A DNA stretch of 64,000 bases from WSZJ01 sp964590435 (GCA_964590435.1 CAZPWT010000031.1:33566-97565); one strand, 5' to 3'. Shown: positions 39,105-48,271, numbered from the stretch's first letter. Program-made: numbers and translations. The notes: generated from the sequence alone by a model not told the origin.

Positions 39105-40786
39105 TTCTTCTCCTCCCAAGTGCGCATGAAGGCGACGAGCGCCTCGAGCTCTTCGTTCGACAAAGCACGGCGGACGGTGGAACCGGTCCCGAACGACGGC
39201 ATCGTCGTGCCGGTGCGGCCGCGACGGATGGTTTCGAGGAGGTAGGTGTCGGAAGCGTCCGACAGGAGGGCGCGGTTGTTGAGGGCGAGCCCCTCGCCGC
39301 CGTGGCCCTCGGCGCCGTGGCAGTTCGCGCACTGCTGGGCGAAGAGCTTGCGGCCGGCCTCGGCGTCCGCCTTGATCCAGCGTGCGGGTTTCGGGTCGGG
39401 CTCAGGCTTGGCCCCGCCGCCCATGGACCGCAGGTATTCGATCAGCGCCGCGATCTCGCCGGGGCGCAGGCCGCCTTCCTTCTCGCCCCACGCCGGCATG
39501 CGCCGGCCGGGACGGCCGTGCGTGATCGTCGCCCGCAGGAACTCGTCCGGCGCGACGGCGAGGAAGTCGGGGTTGCCGATCGCTGGGAAAGGCGAGGCGC
39601 CGGCGTAGCGCATCCCTTCGCCCTTCGCGCCGTGGCAGGCCGCGCAGAACGTCCCGTAGAGGGTGGAGCCGTCGGTCGTGAATTCGCGCTCGCCGAGCCG
39701 AAGGGCGCGCATCCGGTCTGGCGGCCAGAACGCCTCCGGGGCCTCGTTGCGGCGAAGCGACATCATGTACAGGACGAGGCTGTCGATCTGCTTCTCGTCG
39801 AGGCCGAGGACGGGCATCGCCGACCCCGGGACCACCGTCGCCGGGGCGCGGAAGTGCTCGGCGAACCAGTTCGGCACGGTATGTTCGCCGGAAAGATGCG
39901 AGAAATTCGTGAGGGCGGGATCCCGTTGCCCGACGCGCGACAGGTCGGGGCCGTCGTCGCCACCCACGCCGTTCACCTTGTGGCAACCGCGGCACCCGAG
40001 CGAATTGAAGAGCGACTTGGCCTCGGAGAGCCTGGGCGCCCCGACCCGCGACCGCAGGTATCCCTTGAGGATCGCCAGGTCGGCCGCAGGCACTTCCCCG
40101 AACGACGCTTTCCACGGCAGGTTGCCCGTGCTGAGGCCGGCGTCGGCGCGCTTCCGGGCGTCGAGGTGGCGGGAGTACCACTCGCCGTCGACCTTGGAGC
40201 CGGCGGTGGTGAGGTCGGGGCCTTCGCCGCCGCCCGCGCCGCCGGGGCGGAGCGTGCCGCCCTTGCCGTCGAGCCTGTGGCAGGAGAGGCAGTCGTAGCG
40301 TTCGAGGAGGGCGTGGCCGCGTTCGACCATGGCGAGGTCGGGGACGGCGACGTGTGAGTGGCAGGTGCCGCAGCCGGCCTCGGCGTACTTGACGGGGATC
40401 ATCGGTTCGGGCCAGTGCGGCACATTCCCGTGCGCGTCGGCCTTGGTCGTGGCGCGGCCCTGGCCGGCGTGGCAGGCGGTGCACCCCATGTCCGCCGGCT
40501 CGTGCACGACCGGCTTGTGCTTCCCGTAGATCCGGTCGCCCGGGATGCCGGTCTCGCCCGGCGCCATCCCCACGTGGCAGCTGACGCAGCGGTCCGCGGC
40601 GTTCAGCCCGGGGACGACGATCTGCCGGAGCTGGACCTGGAAATCGGAACCCGCCGGCAGGCTCGCCGCGACGTGGTTCTGCGCCTGGCGCCACTCCGCC
40701 AGCACGTTCTCCGAGAACGCCGCCCAGAACAGCACCACCAGCGTCCCGACGCTCGACCACAGCAGCAGGTGTTTGTTGGTTTTCAT
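39101..40786 (-). CDS. Membrane-anchored heptaheme cytochrome c
   Basis: 561 residues with an N-terminal anchor helix (about 7-24). Seven CxxCH heme sites lie at residues 67-71, 102-106, 139-143, 166-170, 265-269, 381-385 and 486-490. The first four are close together and resemble multiheme modules. The last three belong to class I cytochrome c domains, each followed by a likely Met ligand (SAMPVLG, RRMPAWG, TTMPSFG). It probably links the Rieske/cytochrome b complex to the NxrAB-type enzyme. It ends inside the NxrA-type start (four-base overlap) and starts four bases after the cytochrome b stop. Confidence 0.9.
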   Translation of the reverse strand: MKTNKHLLLWSSVGTLVVLFWAAFSENVLAEWRQAQNHVAASLPAGSDFQVQLRQIVVPGLNAADRCVSCHVGMAPGETGIPGDRIYGKHKPVVHEPADMGCTACHAGQGRATTKADAHGNVPHWPEPMIPVKYAEAGCGTCHSHVAVPDLAMVERGHALLERYDCLSCHRLDGKGGTLRPGGAGGGEGPDLTTAGSKVDGEWYSRHLDARKRADAGLSTGNLPWKASFGEVPAADLAILKGYLRSRVGAPRLSEAKSLFNSLGCRGCHKVNGVGGDDGPDLSRVGQRDPALTNFSHLSGEHTVPNWFAEHFRAPATVVPGSAMPVLGLDEKQIDSLVLYMMSLRRNEAPEAFWPPDRMRALRLGEREFTTDGSTLYGTFCAACHGAKGEGMRYAGASPFPAIGNPDFLAVAPDEFLRATITHGRPGRRMPAWGEKEGGLRPGEIAALIEYLRSMGGGAKPEPDPKPARWIKADAEAGRKLFAQQCANCHGAEGHGGEGLALNNRALLSDASDTYLLETIRRGRTGTTMPSFGTGSTVRRALSNEELEALVAFMRTWEEKK

Positions 40787-40790
40787 GGTC

Positions 40791-42359
40791 CTAGTGCCCC
40801 GGCCACTGAGAAGGGGACCAGTAGAAGTCCCAGTTCGGTCCGCGGAAGTACGTCCCGATGATCGTCAGCACGAGGAAGCCCATCAGGAAGCACGTGAAGA
40901 GCCCCAGCGCGCCGGCGCGCGTCGAGCGGTAGCGCTTCACCAGCACCACCGAGTAGATGCCGTAGATCGCGGTCAGCACGGTTCCCGGGTTGACGATCGT
41001 GATGAAGAGCTGCGGGATGCCCGGGAACCACTGGCGCAGCCACCCGAAGCGGATCGCGACCGTTTCGATCGCGAGCACCGAGACGAGGCCGAAGATCGCC
41101 GAGGCGCCGACCAGCCGCCCGCCCCCCGGCCCCCCGAACCACTCGCCCGTGCCGGACTTCTCGCGGTCGAGGTACGGGATCAGCCCGAGCCCGATGATCA
41201 CGATCGACGGGATGAGGATGCCGCCCGCGAACGCCGAGTGCGCCACCAGCTCCTGCAGCCCGAGGAAGTACCACGGCGCCTTGGCCGGGTTCTCGGGAAC
41301 GAGCGGGTTGGCGAGCTCCTTGAGCGGCGCGTCCGACACCAGGCTCAGCAGCACGCACAGGAAGAACGTCAGCATGAACACCGCCGCCTCCGCGTAGAAC
41401 AGGTGCGGCATCGACGGCACCGTGTTCTCCGGCCCGGCGTTCACCGCCGCCGTGCGCCCTTTCACCACCGCCGCCAGCGAGTACGTCCGCTTCGGCGCCT
41501 GCGTCCACGTCGGCAGCGACTTCATGTCCGCCGGGCCGAGCTTCTTGTCCACGTCCGCAGGCTTGGCGAGCCCGCCGTCCTTGCGGATTCTCCAGAAGTG
41601 CACGCCGAGCAGCACCGCGAGCAGGAGAGGGAGGATCATCACGTGCAGCAGGTAGAACCGGATCAGCGCTTCCTCCCCGACCTCGTCCGAGCCCAGCAGG
41701 ATGACCTTCTGCAGGCCGCCCGGGTCGAAATGCGGGGTCATGCCGATCGCGTCCGTGACTTCGCGGGGCGACTGCGCGATGTTGGCGCCGATCGTGATGG
41801 CCCAGTAGGCGAGCTGGTCCCAGGGGAGCAGGTACCCCGTGAACGAGAGCGCCAGCGTGATCACGAGCAGGAACATCCCCGTCGCCCAGTTGAACTCCCG
41901 CGGCTTCCGGTACGACGCCGTGTAGAACACCCGCGCCATGTGCAGCAGCACCGCGACCACCATGAGATTGGCCGACCAGCGGTGGATGTTGCGGAGGAAG
42001 CGTCCCGCGGGGACGACGAAGTGGATGTCCTTGATGGAGAGGTAGGCGACGTCCGGGTAGGGCTTGTAATAGAACATCAGCAGGATCCCCGTCACGAGCG
42101 CGATGATGAACGAGCTGAGCGCGACGAGGCCGAGCCCCCACGTCGTGGGCCAGCGCAGGCTCCACCGGTGCGTCCGAACGGGCTGGATGTGCAGGAACAG
42201 GTTCGAGAACACGAAGTCGGACCGGCTCCGGTCGCTCACCGGCTTCCCCGACCGGAAAATCGAGCCGAGGATCCGGCGCGGAAGCGACTTCATGTTGTCC
42301 CGGAAGCCCGCGAGGCCTTCTTCCTGTTCCTTGTCCTGGTCGATCGTGGGCGTGCTCAT
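40791..42359 (-). CDS. Cytochrome b of a Rieske/cytochrome b (bc-type) complex
   Basis: 522 residues from the ATG at 42359. It is a full-length fusion of the b6-like half and the subunit-IV-like half. Heme-binding histidine pairs lie in FLRNIHRWSANLMVVAVLLHMARVF and RFYLLHVMILPLLLAVLLGVHFW. The quinol-site motif appears as KAPWYFLGLQEL, a variant of PEWY. About eleven hydrophobic segments are present, with extra helices at the C-terminus ending FYWSPSQWPGH. It oxidises quinol at the membrane together with the Rieske protein encoded next to it; the start overlaps the Rieske stop by four bases. Confidence 0.92.
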   Translation of the reverse strand: MSTPTIDQDKEQEEGLAGFRDNMKSLPRRILGSIFRSGKPVSDRSRSDFVFSNLFLHIQPVRTHRWSLRWPTTWGLGLVALSSFIIALVTGILLMFYYKPYPDVAYLSIKDIHFVVPAGRFLRNIHRWSANLMVVAVLLHMARVFYTASYRKPREFNWATGMFLLVITLALSFTGYLLPWDQLAYWAITIGANIAQSPREVTDAIGMTPHFDPGGLQKVILLGSDEVGEEALIRFYLLHVMILPLLLAVLLGVHFWRIRKDGGLAKPADVDKKLGPADMKSLPTWTQAPKRTYSLAAVVKGRTAAVNAGPENTVPSMPHLFYAEAAVFMLTFFLCVLLSLVSDAPLKELANPLVPENPAKAPWYFLGLQELVAHSAFAGGILIPSIVIIGLGLIPYLDREKSGTGEWFGGPGGGRLVGASAIFGLVSVLAIETVAIRFGWLRQWFPGIPQLFITIVNPGTVLTAIYGIYSVVLVKRYRSTRAGALGLFTCFLMGFLVLTIIGTYFRGPNWDFYWSPSQWPGH

Positions 42360-42859
42360 AGCGACTCCTTCGTCCCGGGCGGGACGGTGCTGCCCTCGTC
42401 GATCATCACCGCGTTGGCGCCGGCGGGGAGGACGGCGAGCCACGGAAGGGCCTTGGGGGCCGGCCCGCGATCGACCGCGCCGTCGTGCTTGAACTTCGAG
42501 CCGTGGCACGGGCAGTCGAATCCCTTCCCGCTCCACTTGACGATGCATCCGAGGTGCGTGCAGACGGTGGAGAGCGCGAAGACCTTGTCACCCTCGCGGA
42601 AGATCGCGACGGAGCGGCCCGGCGGCACGAACGGCTCGCCGTCGGGGAGGCCCTCCGGGAGCGTGACCTTGAATTTCTTCGATGCGGAGGGAAGCACCGC
42701 CGCCTTGGGAAGGCGCGCGGCGCCGAGCAGCGAGAAGCCGCAGGCGCTCACGGCCATCGCGGAGGCGGCCATGCCGAGGAAGTCGCGGCGCGGCATTGCT
42801 TCCGGGTCGAGCCGTGAGGGAGCGGGATCGGGCTGGGGCTTGCCGGGTTCTGTGGTCAT
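42356..42859 (-). CDS. Rieske iron-sulfur protein
   Basis: 167 residues from the ATG at 42859. A twin-arginine-like N-terminus (MPRRDFLGMAASAMAVSACGF) forms the membrane anchor. The 2Fe-2S site has the canonical ligands in CTHLGCIVKWSGKGFDCPCHGSKF, with the two histidines and two ligating cysteines plus the disulfide pair. It takes electrons from quinol bound to cytochrome b and passes them to a c-type cytochrome, here presumably the heptaheme protein. It overlaps both neighbours by four bases. Confidence 0.93.
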   Translation of the reverse strand: MTTEPGKPQPDPAPSRLDPEAMPRRDFLGMAASAMAVSACGFSLLGAARLPKAAVLPSASKKFKVTLPEGLPDGEPFVPPGRSVAIFREGDKVFALSTVCTHLGCIVKWSGKGFDCPCHGSKFKHDGAVDRGPAPKALPWLAVLPAGANAVMIDEGSTVPPGTKESL

Positions 42860-44781
42860 GCGATTCTCCAGTCCACCGTGAACTGCAACCGGTCCATGCT
42901 GATCGCCTGCACCGGGCAGCGCTTCGCGCACAGCGCGCAGCGGATGCACCGGTCTTCGTCCTTGAGGATGGCGGAAGAGCCTTCGAGGTCGACGCCCTCG
43001 CCGAGGTTGGCGCGGATGGCGTCCTCGACGCCGCCGCCGGGGTTGAGGGCGGAGAGCGGGACGAGCTTGAGGCAGAGCGTGGGGCAGACGTCGGCGCAGC
43101 CGCCGCAGAGGATGCAGCGGGCGCTGTCGAAGACGGGGGTGACGCCGCAATCGAGGCAGCGCGACGCTTCGCGCATCGCCTGGTCCTTCGTGTAGCCGGA
43201 TTCGACCTGGCGGTCGACGCCCGCGAGGCGCTCGTGGGGCTCGACGGTGGGGATCTCGACGCGCCGGATCCGCTCGTAACCATGCTCGCGGGTGTAGTCC
43301 TCCTGCGGCGTGAACGTCGTCACCGCGTCCTGGGCGAGCTTCTTGCCCGTCACGAATTCGTAGATCGAGCGCGCGGCCTTCTTTCCCGAAGCGACGGCGT
43401 CGATGAGGAGGCGAGGGCCGTGCGCGAGGTCGCCGGCGATGAAGACGCCGGGGGCGGAGGACTGGAGGGTGTCCTTGTCGACCTGCGGCCAGCCGGGGCG
43501 GAACTGGCGGACGTCGGTGCCGCCGTTCTCGAGGAAGGAGAGGTCGGTGGTCTGGCCGGTGGCGAGGAGGACGGTGTCGCAGGCGATCGTCATGCGCTGG
43601 GCGTCGTCGAAGACGGGGGCGAACTTGCGGTCGGCGTCGTAGACGCGGGTGCAGCGGCGGAACTCGACGCCGGTGACCTTTCCGTCCGCGCCGCGCTTGA
43701 TCTCGACGGGGCCCCAGCCGTTGAGGCGCTCGACGCCTTCCTCGTCGCCTTCGCGGATCTCGACGGTGTCGGCGGGCATCTCCTCGAGCGTCTCGAGGGA
43801 CGCGAGGCGCACGGCGCGGGTGGTCGAGAGGCGCGCCGCCGTCCGGGCCGCGTCCATCGCCAGCTTGCGCAGCACGGTGCGCGCCACGTCGTACGCCACG
43901 TTCCCGCCGCCGATGACCAGCACTTCCTGCCCGATCGCGATCGGCTCGCCGACCGAGATCGCGCGCAGCATGTCCACGCCGCCGAAGACCCCGGGGCCCT
44001 GCTCGCCCGGCAGCCCCAGCCCGCGCGACCGCTTCGCACCCACCGCGATCAGCATCACCGCGTGCTTCTTGCGCAGCTCCGCGAAGCTGACGTCCTTCCC
44101 GACCGTCACGCCGCAGCGGATGTCCACGCCCAGCGCCTGGATCACCGCGATCTCGCGGCGGATCAGCTCGCGCGGCAGCCGGTACGCCGGGATGCCGACC
44201 GACAGCATCCCGCCCGGCACCTTCTCGATGTCGTACACGACCGGCTTGAACCCCATCAGCGCCAGGTCGTGCGCCGCCGCCAGCCCCGCCGGCCCGCCCC
44301 CCACGATCCCCACCGACACCCCGTCCACCTTCGGGATCCGCCCCGCGAACGCCCTCAGCGTCGCCGCCATCTCCTCCGCGTCCGACCCCGCCTCCGGCAC
44401 GTGCTCCTGCAGCTTCTTCCACACCTCGCCCGGGTCCCGCACCTCCGGCCCCGCCTGCTCGCACGCAAACCGCTTCAAGGCCCGGATCGAGATCGGCCGG
44501 TCCGTCGCCACGAACGCCCCGTCCGCATCCGTCCGCGGGATCTTCCCCCGACGGCAGGCCGTCTCGCACGGCGCGCCGCAGACGCGGCCACAAATGGAAG
44601 CGAAAGGATTCGGGCCGCGCGCGATGAGGTAGGCGTCTTCGAAGCGGCCCTCTGCGATGGCGCGGACGTAGCCGCGGGCGTCCGTGTGGACGGGACATGC
44701 CGCCTGGCAGGCCACGAGCCCCCGGTGGTGCCCCTCCAAGGGCACCTGCACCTCGAACCGGAGGCTGGTGTCCACCGTCAT
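42856..44781 (-). CDS. GltD-like FAD/NAD(P)-binding oxidoreductase with N- and C-terminal Fe-S clusters
   Basis: 641 residues from the ATG at 44781. The N-terminal Fe-S domain contains CQAACPVHTDARGYVRAI and CGRVCGAPCETACRRG. The FAD site is GIVGGGPAGLAAAHDLA and the NAD(P) site VIGGGNVAYDVAR. A late flavin motif is GVFIAGDLAHGP. The C-terminus has a two-cluster ferredoxin domain, CILCGGCADVCP and CIRCALCAKRCP. It resembles the small subunit of glutamate synthase and related electron-bifurcating or NfnB-like proteins. In the operon with Rieske/cytochrome b it could connect the NAD(P)H pool to quinone. Rieske/b complexes with NAD(P)-binding flavoprotein subunits are known in anammox planctomycetes. 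Confidence 0.88.
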   Translation of the reverse strand: MTVDTSLRFEVQVPLEGHHRGLVACQAACPVHTDARGYVRAIAEGRFEDAYLIARGPNPFASICGRVCGAPCETACRRGKIPRTDADGAFVATDRPISIRALKRFACEQAGPEVRDPGEVWKKLQEHVPEAGSDAEEMAATLRAFAGRIPKVDGVSVGIVGGGPAGLAAAHDLALMGFKPVVYDIEKVPGGMLSVGIPAYRLPRELIRREIAVIQALGVDIRCGVTVGKDVSFAELRKKHAVMLIAVGAKRSRGLGLPGEQGPGVFGGVDMLRAISVGEPIAIGQEVLVIGGGNVAYDVARTVLRKLAMDAARTAARLSTTRAVRLASLETLEEMPADTVEIREGDEEGVERLNGWGPVEIKRGADGKVTGVEFRRCTRVYDADRKFAPVFDDAQRMTIACDTVLLATGQTTDLSFLENGGTDVRQFRPGWPQVDKDTLQSSAPGVFIAGDLAHGPRLLIDAVASGKKAARSIYEFVTGKKLAQDAVTTFTPQEDYTREHGYERIRRVEIPTVEPHERLAGVDRQVESGYTKDQAMREASRCLDCGVTPVFDSARCILCGGCADVCPTLCLKLVPLSALNPGGGVEDAIRANLGEGVDLEGSSAILKDEDRCIRCALCAKRCPVQAISMDRLQFTVDWRIA

Positions 44782-45191
44782 GCCCGTCTCCCGCCGTGGA
44801 TCATGTCCGCCAGGGTGGTGTCGTTCAGGAAATTGAAGAGGTTGTCGCGGATCTGGCCCCAGCGATTGTGAAGCGGGCACGGGTCGTCGTTGCCGCAGGG
44901 CCTGCCGCCGCCGAAAACGCAAAGGTCGTCGGGGTGCGGCCGCTCGAACGGGCCGACAATTTCGCTCAACTTGATCTGGTCGAACGGCCGTGCAATCCGG
45001 TAGCCGCCGCCCACACCCCGGCGCGCTTCCAGGACTTTTGTCCGAGACAGCTTTCGCAGGATCTTGCTCATGTATTGCCTCGGAACACGGGCGCCCGCGG
45101 CGATGTCCTGCGCCGTTGCGGCGGTGCCTGCCGGGCGAGTGGCAAGCCAGTGAAGAGCGCGGAGGACATGTTCCGAGGTCTCCGAAAGCAT
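44778..45191 (-). CDS. Rrf2-family transcriptional regulator with likely Fe-S cluster
   Basis: 137 residues. I chose the ATG at 45191 (MLSETSEHVLRALHWLA), which gives the standard Rrf2 start and has GAGGGCGAG upstream; an ATG at 45209 is possible. The winged helix is AQDIAAGARVPRQYMSKILRKLSRTKVLEARRGVGGGYRIARP. Three cysteines with spacing C-x7-C-x5-C (CVFGGGRPCGNDDPC) lie at the position where IscR and NsrR bind Fe-S clusters. It is the first gene of the respiratory operon and overlaps the next by four bases, so it probably senses redox, NO or iron-sulfur status to control the operon. Confidence 0.9.
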   Translation of the reverse strand: MLSETSEHVLRALHWLATRPAGTAATAQDIAAGARVPRQYMSKILRKLSRTKVLEARRGVGGGYRIARPFDQIKLSEIVGPFERPHPDDLCVFGGGRPCGNDDPCPLHNRWGQIRDNLFNFLNDTTLADMIHGGRRA

Positions 45192-45626
45192 CCGCTCGCC
45201 CTCATTCACGACTTGGTGGTCCGCTATCCGGACCGCCTGCGTCCGGAAGAATTCCCTGCGGGCAGCGGCCTTAGGTTACGGATAGCGAAAAGCGGGCCGC
45301 AGGGCGAATCTGCGATTCCACAGCTTGGAAAGTGGGGTTGACCGTGGCGGATGGCGAAAACTCCATCTATGTGAGGAATTTCCCTACTTCCTTGGCTCAA
45401 TTCCCGACCCCTCGGTCGCAGCCGGATCGCGATCGGGCCTGTCGGGTCGCACGGGGAGCCCTGATCCTCGCCGACATCTCGGTCGGCGCGGATCTTCGTG
45501 GTTTCGCGCGAGACCGAACCGCTCATGCCCTTCCTCGGTTATCCTCTTACCCGCCCGCGGGATCCGGGGAATCCGTGGGCGACAGGCCCGTGACGTCCAA
45601 GAACTCATGCTCCTGGGGCGGAGACC
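45192..45626. promoter_or_regulatory. Divergent intergenic region with a possible operator at 45227-45247
   Basis: The 435-base gap between the Rrf2 gene and the radical SAM gene contains no convincing gene. The frames that run through it are unconserved arginine-rich extensions. An inverted repeat TCCGGAC-7-GTCCGGA lies at 45227-45247, 36 bases before the Rrf2 start, and would suit a dimeric repressor. The radical SAM start is preceded by GGGGCGGAG. No clear sigma-70 boxes were found. The operator role is inference. Confidence 0.35.
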
Positions 45627-46931
45627 ATGAAATCGCGCGACCTGAAGCTGCGGCTTGTCTACCCGCGCTTCCGGAAATTCCTGGAAGGGCACGAGCGGCT
45701 GAAGCCGCTGATCCAGAAGCACCAGGTCGGCAACTACACGATGCCGCCGCCGCTCGGGCTGCCGATCATCGCCGCGCTGACGCCGCCCGAGGTGGACCTG
45801 CAGCTCACCGACGACAATATCGACAAGCCGATCGACTACGACGAGAAGACCGACCTCGTCGCGATCAGTTTCTTCACGCCGCAGGCGACGCGGGCCTACG
45901 AGATCGCCGACGAGTATCGCAAGCGTGGCACCAGGGTGATCCTCGGAGGCATCCACCCCAGCAGCGCGCCGGAGGAGGCGAAGCTGCACGCGGACTCGGT
46001 GTGCGTCGGGGAGGTCGAGCCGCTCTGGGCGCAGATCCTCGACGACACGCGCGCCGGGACGCTGAAGCCGTTCTACCGCCCGTCCTCGGAATACGACCTC
46101 GCCACGCTGCCGATCCCGCGCCGCGACATCTTCGAGGGCAAGGACTACAGCTGGAACGCCCACCTCGTCCTCGTCACGCGCGGCTGCCCCGTGCGCTGCA
46201 CCGGATGCCCGATCCCGTTCAAGGAAGGGCTCGACATCCGGTACCGGCCGATCGACAAGGTCATCGAGGACATCCAGTCGATGCCGTTCAAGCAGTTCTA
46301 CATCATCGACGACACCGTGATGCTGCCGAACAAGCGGCGCATCCAGAAATACCTGCTAGACCTCATGGAGCGCACGGCAGGAATGGGGGTCAGCATCTTC
46401 CTCGCCTCCACCATGATGATGGACCCCGACCCCGAGTTCTACCGCAAGCTCAAGCGCGGCGGCACGTCCTCCATGTACACCGTCTTCGGTTTCGACCGTA
46501 TCTCGCGCCGCCTCCTCGCGCCGGACTGCACCCCGGCTGAATGGCAGTCCGGCATCGACCTCGTCCACATGAATGAGGATGCCGGCATCCACTTCTTCGC
46601 TTCGTACGGCGTCGGCTCCGACGACCAGGACCCGGGCGTCTTCGACCGCATCATCCAGTTCGGCCACGAGGCCGGCATCGACCTCGCCGAGTTCTACATC
46701 GAGACCCCCTTCCCCGGCACCCCGTTCGGCAAAGCCTGCGAAGCCGACGGCCGCATCCTTCACCGCAACTACGAGAAGTGGAACACCGGCAACGTCGTCT
46801 TCAAGCCAAAGAAGATGACCGAGGACGAGCTGATGAACGGTTTCCAGCGGCTCTGGGAAGAGTTCTACGAGGGGAAGGACGAGAACCGGACGCTGAGGAC
46901 GTTTGAAGGGGTGGCCAGCCGGCCGGTTTAG
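45627..46931 (+). CDS. B12-binding-domain radical SAM protein
   Basis: 434 residues. Residues 1-150 have the Rossmann-like cobalamin-binding layout (LVAISFFTPQATRAYEIADEYRKRG, VILGGIHPSSAPEEA), although the DxHxxG histidine motif is not evident. The radical SAM CxxxCxxC is in TRGCPVRCTGCP near residue 190. IIDDTVMLPNKRR and EFYIETPFPGTPFGK follow, as in BchE, HpnJ/HpnP and similar anaerobic enzymes. It would catalyse a radical methylation or oxidative cyclisation on a lipid, tetrapyrrole or peptide. No pathway partners adjoin it. Confidence 0.88.
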   Translation: MKSRDLKLRLVYPRFRKFLEGHERLKPLIQKHQVGNYTMPPPLGLPIIAALTPPEVDLQLTDDNIDKPIDYDEKTDLVAISFFTPQATRAYEIADEYRKRGTRVILGGIHPSSAPEEAKLHADSVCVGEVEPLWAQILDDTRAGTLKPFYRPSSEYDLATLPIPRRDIFEGKDYSWNAHLVLVTRGCPVRCTGCPIPFKEGLDIRYRPIDKVIEDIQSMPFKQFYIIDDTVMLPNKRRIQKYLLDLMERTAGMGVSIFLASTMMMDPDPEFYRKLKRGGTSSMYTVFGFDRISRRLLAPDCTPAEWQSGIDLVHMNEDAGIHFFASYGVGSDDQDPGVFDRIIQFGHEAGIDLAEFYIETPFPGTPFGKACEADGRILHRNYEKWNTGNVVFKPKKMTEDELMNGFQRLWEEFYEGKDENRTLRTFEGVASRPV

Positions 46932-46938
46932 GACGCCG

Positions 46939-47160
46939 TCATTTCCCCGGCGTCCCGTTCTTCATCAGGAACTCCACCCGCTGCGCCCGGTCCTCCAGGA
47001 CTGCCCGCTCCGCCGCCGCCACTCGACCGACCTCGGCGAGATGCGACGCGTCGCTGACTTCCTTCGCATTGCCGTAACGCTCCGGGTGCGCGAAGTACTT
47101 GATGAGGCCCTTCCCGAAAATCAGCCCGAGCGTCAGCAGCACGGACCCGCCGATGCCCAT
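46939..47160 (-). CDS. Small single-helix membrane protein, hypothetical
   Basis: 73 residues. One hydrophobic segment (MGIGGSVLLTLGLIFGKGLI) is followed by an amphipathic, Ala/Glu/Arg-rich helix (HLAEVGRVAAAERAVLEDRAQR). It resembles small envelope-stress or phage-shock-like proteins in layout only. It ends 7 bases from the convergent radical SAM stop. A longer overlapping frame on the same strand lacks these features. Moderate support. Confidence 0.45.
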   Translation of the reverse strand: MGIGGSVLLTLGLIFGKGLIKYFAHPERYGNAKEVSDASHLAEVGRVAAAERAVLEDRAQRVEFLMKNGTPGK

Positions 47161-47329
47161 GGCCTTCCCGGCGGAGAGGGAGGACTGGCGCTGTGCGATG
47201 CGATGGGAGCGAAGGTTGCGGCGCAGATTCGCAGGGCTCTGTCGGAAGTGATGGAATGAGCACAGGCTTGAGCACTTCTTCGAACGCCGACGTATCCTGT
47301 GGAGCGAGACCCGCGCGGGGAGGACGACT

Positions 47330-48271
47330 GTGAAGCCGATTCCGGAGGAAGTTCGAAAGCTGGCCGAGTCTATCTACGTCGACCGGACTCAGGATCTCGA
47401 TTCCAGGTCACAGGACCAAATGAATGCGGTTTTCGAGGACTTCGCAGCGCGCGGCGTCTTTCACAGCGGGCCGTGCATGAAGTTCGCGATCCTCTCGTGG
47501 ACGGCTGGTGCACGCAAGAAGCTGGAAGTACTTGCCGATGCTTACGACGAGGCGTCGCTCGGGAGGGGACTGCCATTCCACGAGATCGCTGATCCGGTTC
47601 GTGAAGCCATCGCGGCGAAGGCGAGCGAACTAGAGCTAGAAGTTCTCAAGCACGTCGAGGACATCTCCAACCGGTGCTCGAACAAGGTGGAACAGTTCGC
47701 GCTCGAGATCGCGAAGAAGGAGCTCGAGGCGGGCCGCGATCACTCTCTGAACCGGGTGGAGATCTACCGCCTGCGAATCGGCAAACACACCCCACAGACC
47801 TCCCCGGATGACCTCGACGCCTCCCTCGCGGAGTTTACGCGCGTCCATCAGGTGCCTACGCTTTGCGCCTTCGTCATGATGAGAATCGCAGCGCGCGCTG
47901 AGGACGACGCGGTTTTCCAAGAGATCAAGAAGGCCTGCGCGACTCGGGGTGTGACCGCGATCCGGGCGGACGAGAAACCGTTCCACCGAGAACTCTGGGG
48001 AACCATTCGGACCTGCCTTCACGGTTCAGGATTCGGGGTCGTCGTGCTTGGGAAGGACGACCAGAAGAACACGTGGTTCAACCTAGGGATCGAGATGGGA
48101 CACATGGTTTCCCAAGGGAAGAAGATCTGCATCCTGAAGCCCGCTGATGTCGCGGTGCCCGCCGATATCGCAGGGATGATCTACACGGAATTTGGGAAGC
48201 CTGGTCCGACGGAGATGCTGGGCGCTGCGCTTCTCGATTGGTTACGAAGAAACGAGCTGGGACTCGCGTAG
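47330..48271 (+). CDS. Predicted TIR/nucleoside-deoxyribosyltransferase-like protein
   Basis: 313 residues from a GTG preceded by GGGGAGGAC. The N-terminal half is helical and charged. The C-terminal half (about 180-305) contains LCAFVMMRIAARAEDDAVFQEIKKACATRGVTAIRAD, WGTIRTC, VVVLGKDDQKNTWFNLGIEMGHMVSQGKKICIL. The order MM..A...vf..I...c...G....RAD...W..I.......VV......N...N.G...G resembles the TIR-like/NDT-like Rossmannoid domains that bind or cleave nucleotides in anti-phage proteins. The assignment comes from pattern similarity only. Neighbouring genes also look defence-related. Codon use is less GC-biased than in the core genes. Confidence 0.6.
   Translation: MKPIPEEVRKLAESIYVDRTQDLDSRSQDQMNAVFEDFAARGVFHSGPCMKFAILSWTAGARKKLEVLADAYDEASLGRGLPFHEIADPVREAIAAKASELELEVLKHVEDISNRCSNKVEQFALEIAKKELEAGRDHSLNRVEIYRLRIGKHTPQTSPDDLDASLAEFTRVHQVPTLCAFVMMRIAARAEDDAVFQEIKKACATRGVTAIRADEKPFHRELWGTIRTCLHGSGFGVVVLGKDDQKNTWFNLGIEMGHMVSQGKKICILKPADVAVPADIAGMIYTEFGKPGPTEMLGAALLDWLRRNELGLA

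Noticed and set aside
45332..46540. A 402-residue plus-strand frame overlapping the radical SAM gene
   Set aside because: Its composition is a frame-shifted, arginine-rich reading of the real radical SAM gene; no domain is visible.
46928..47275. 115-residue minus-strand frame near the small membrane protein
   Set aside because: No hydrophobic helix or conserved pattern; the 73-residue frame at 46939-47160 is more protein-like.
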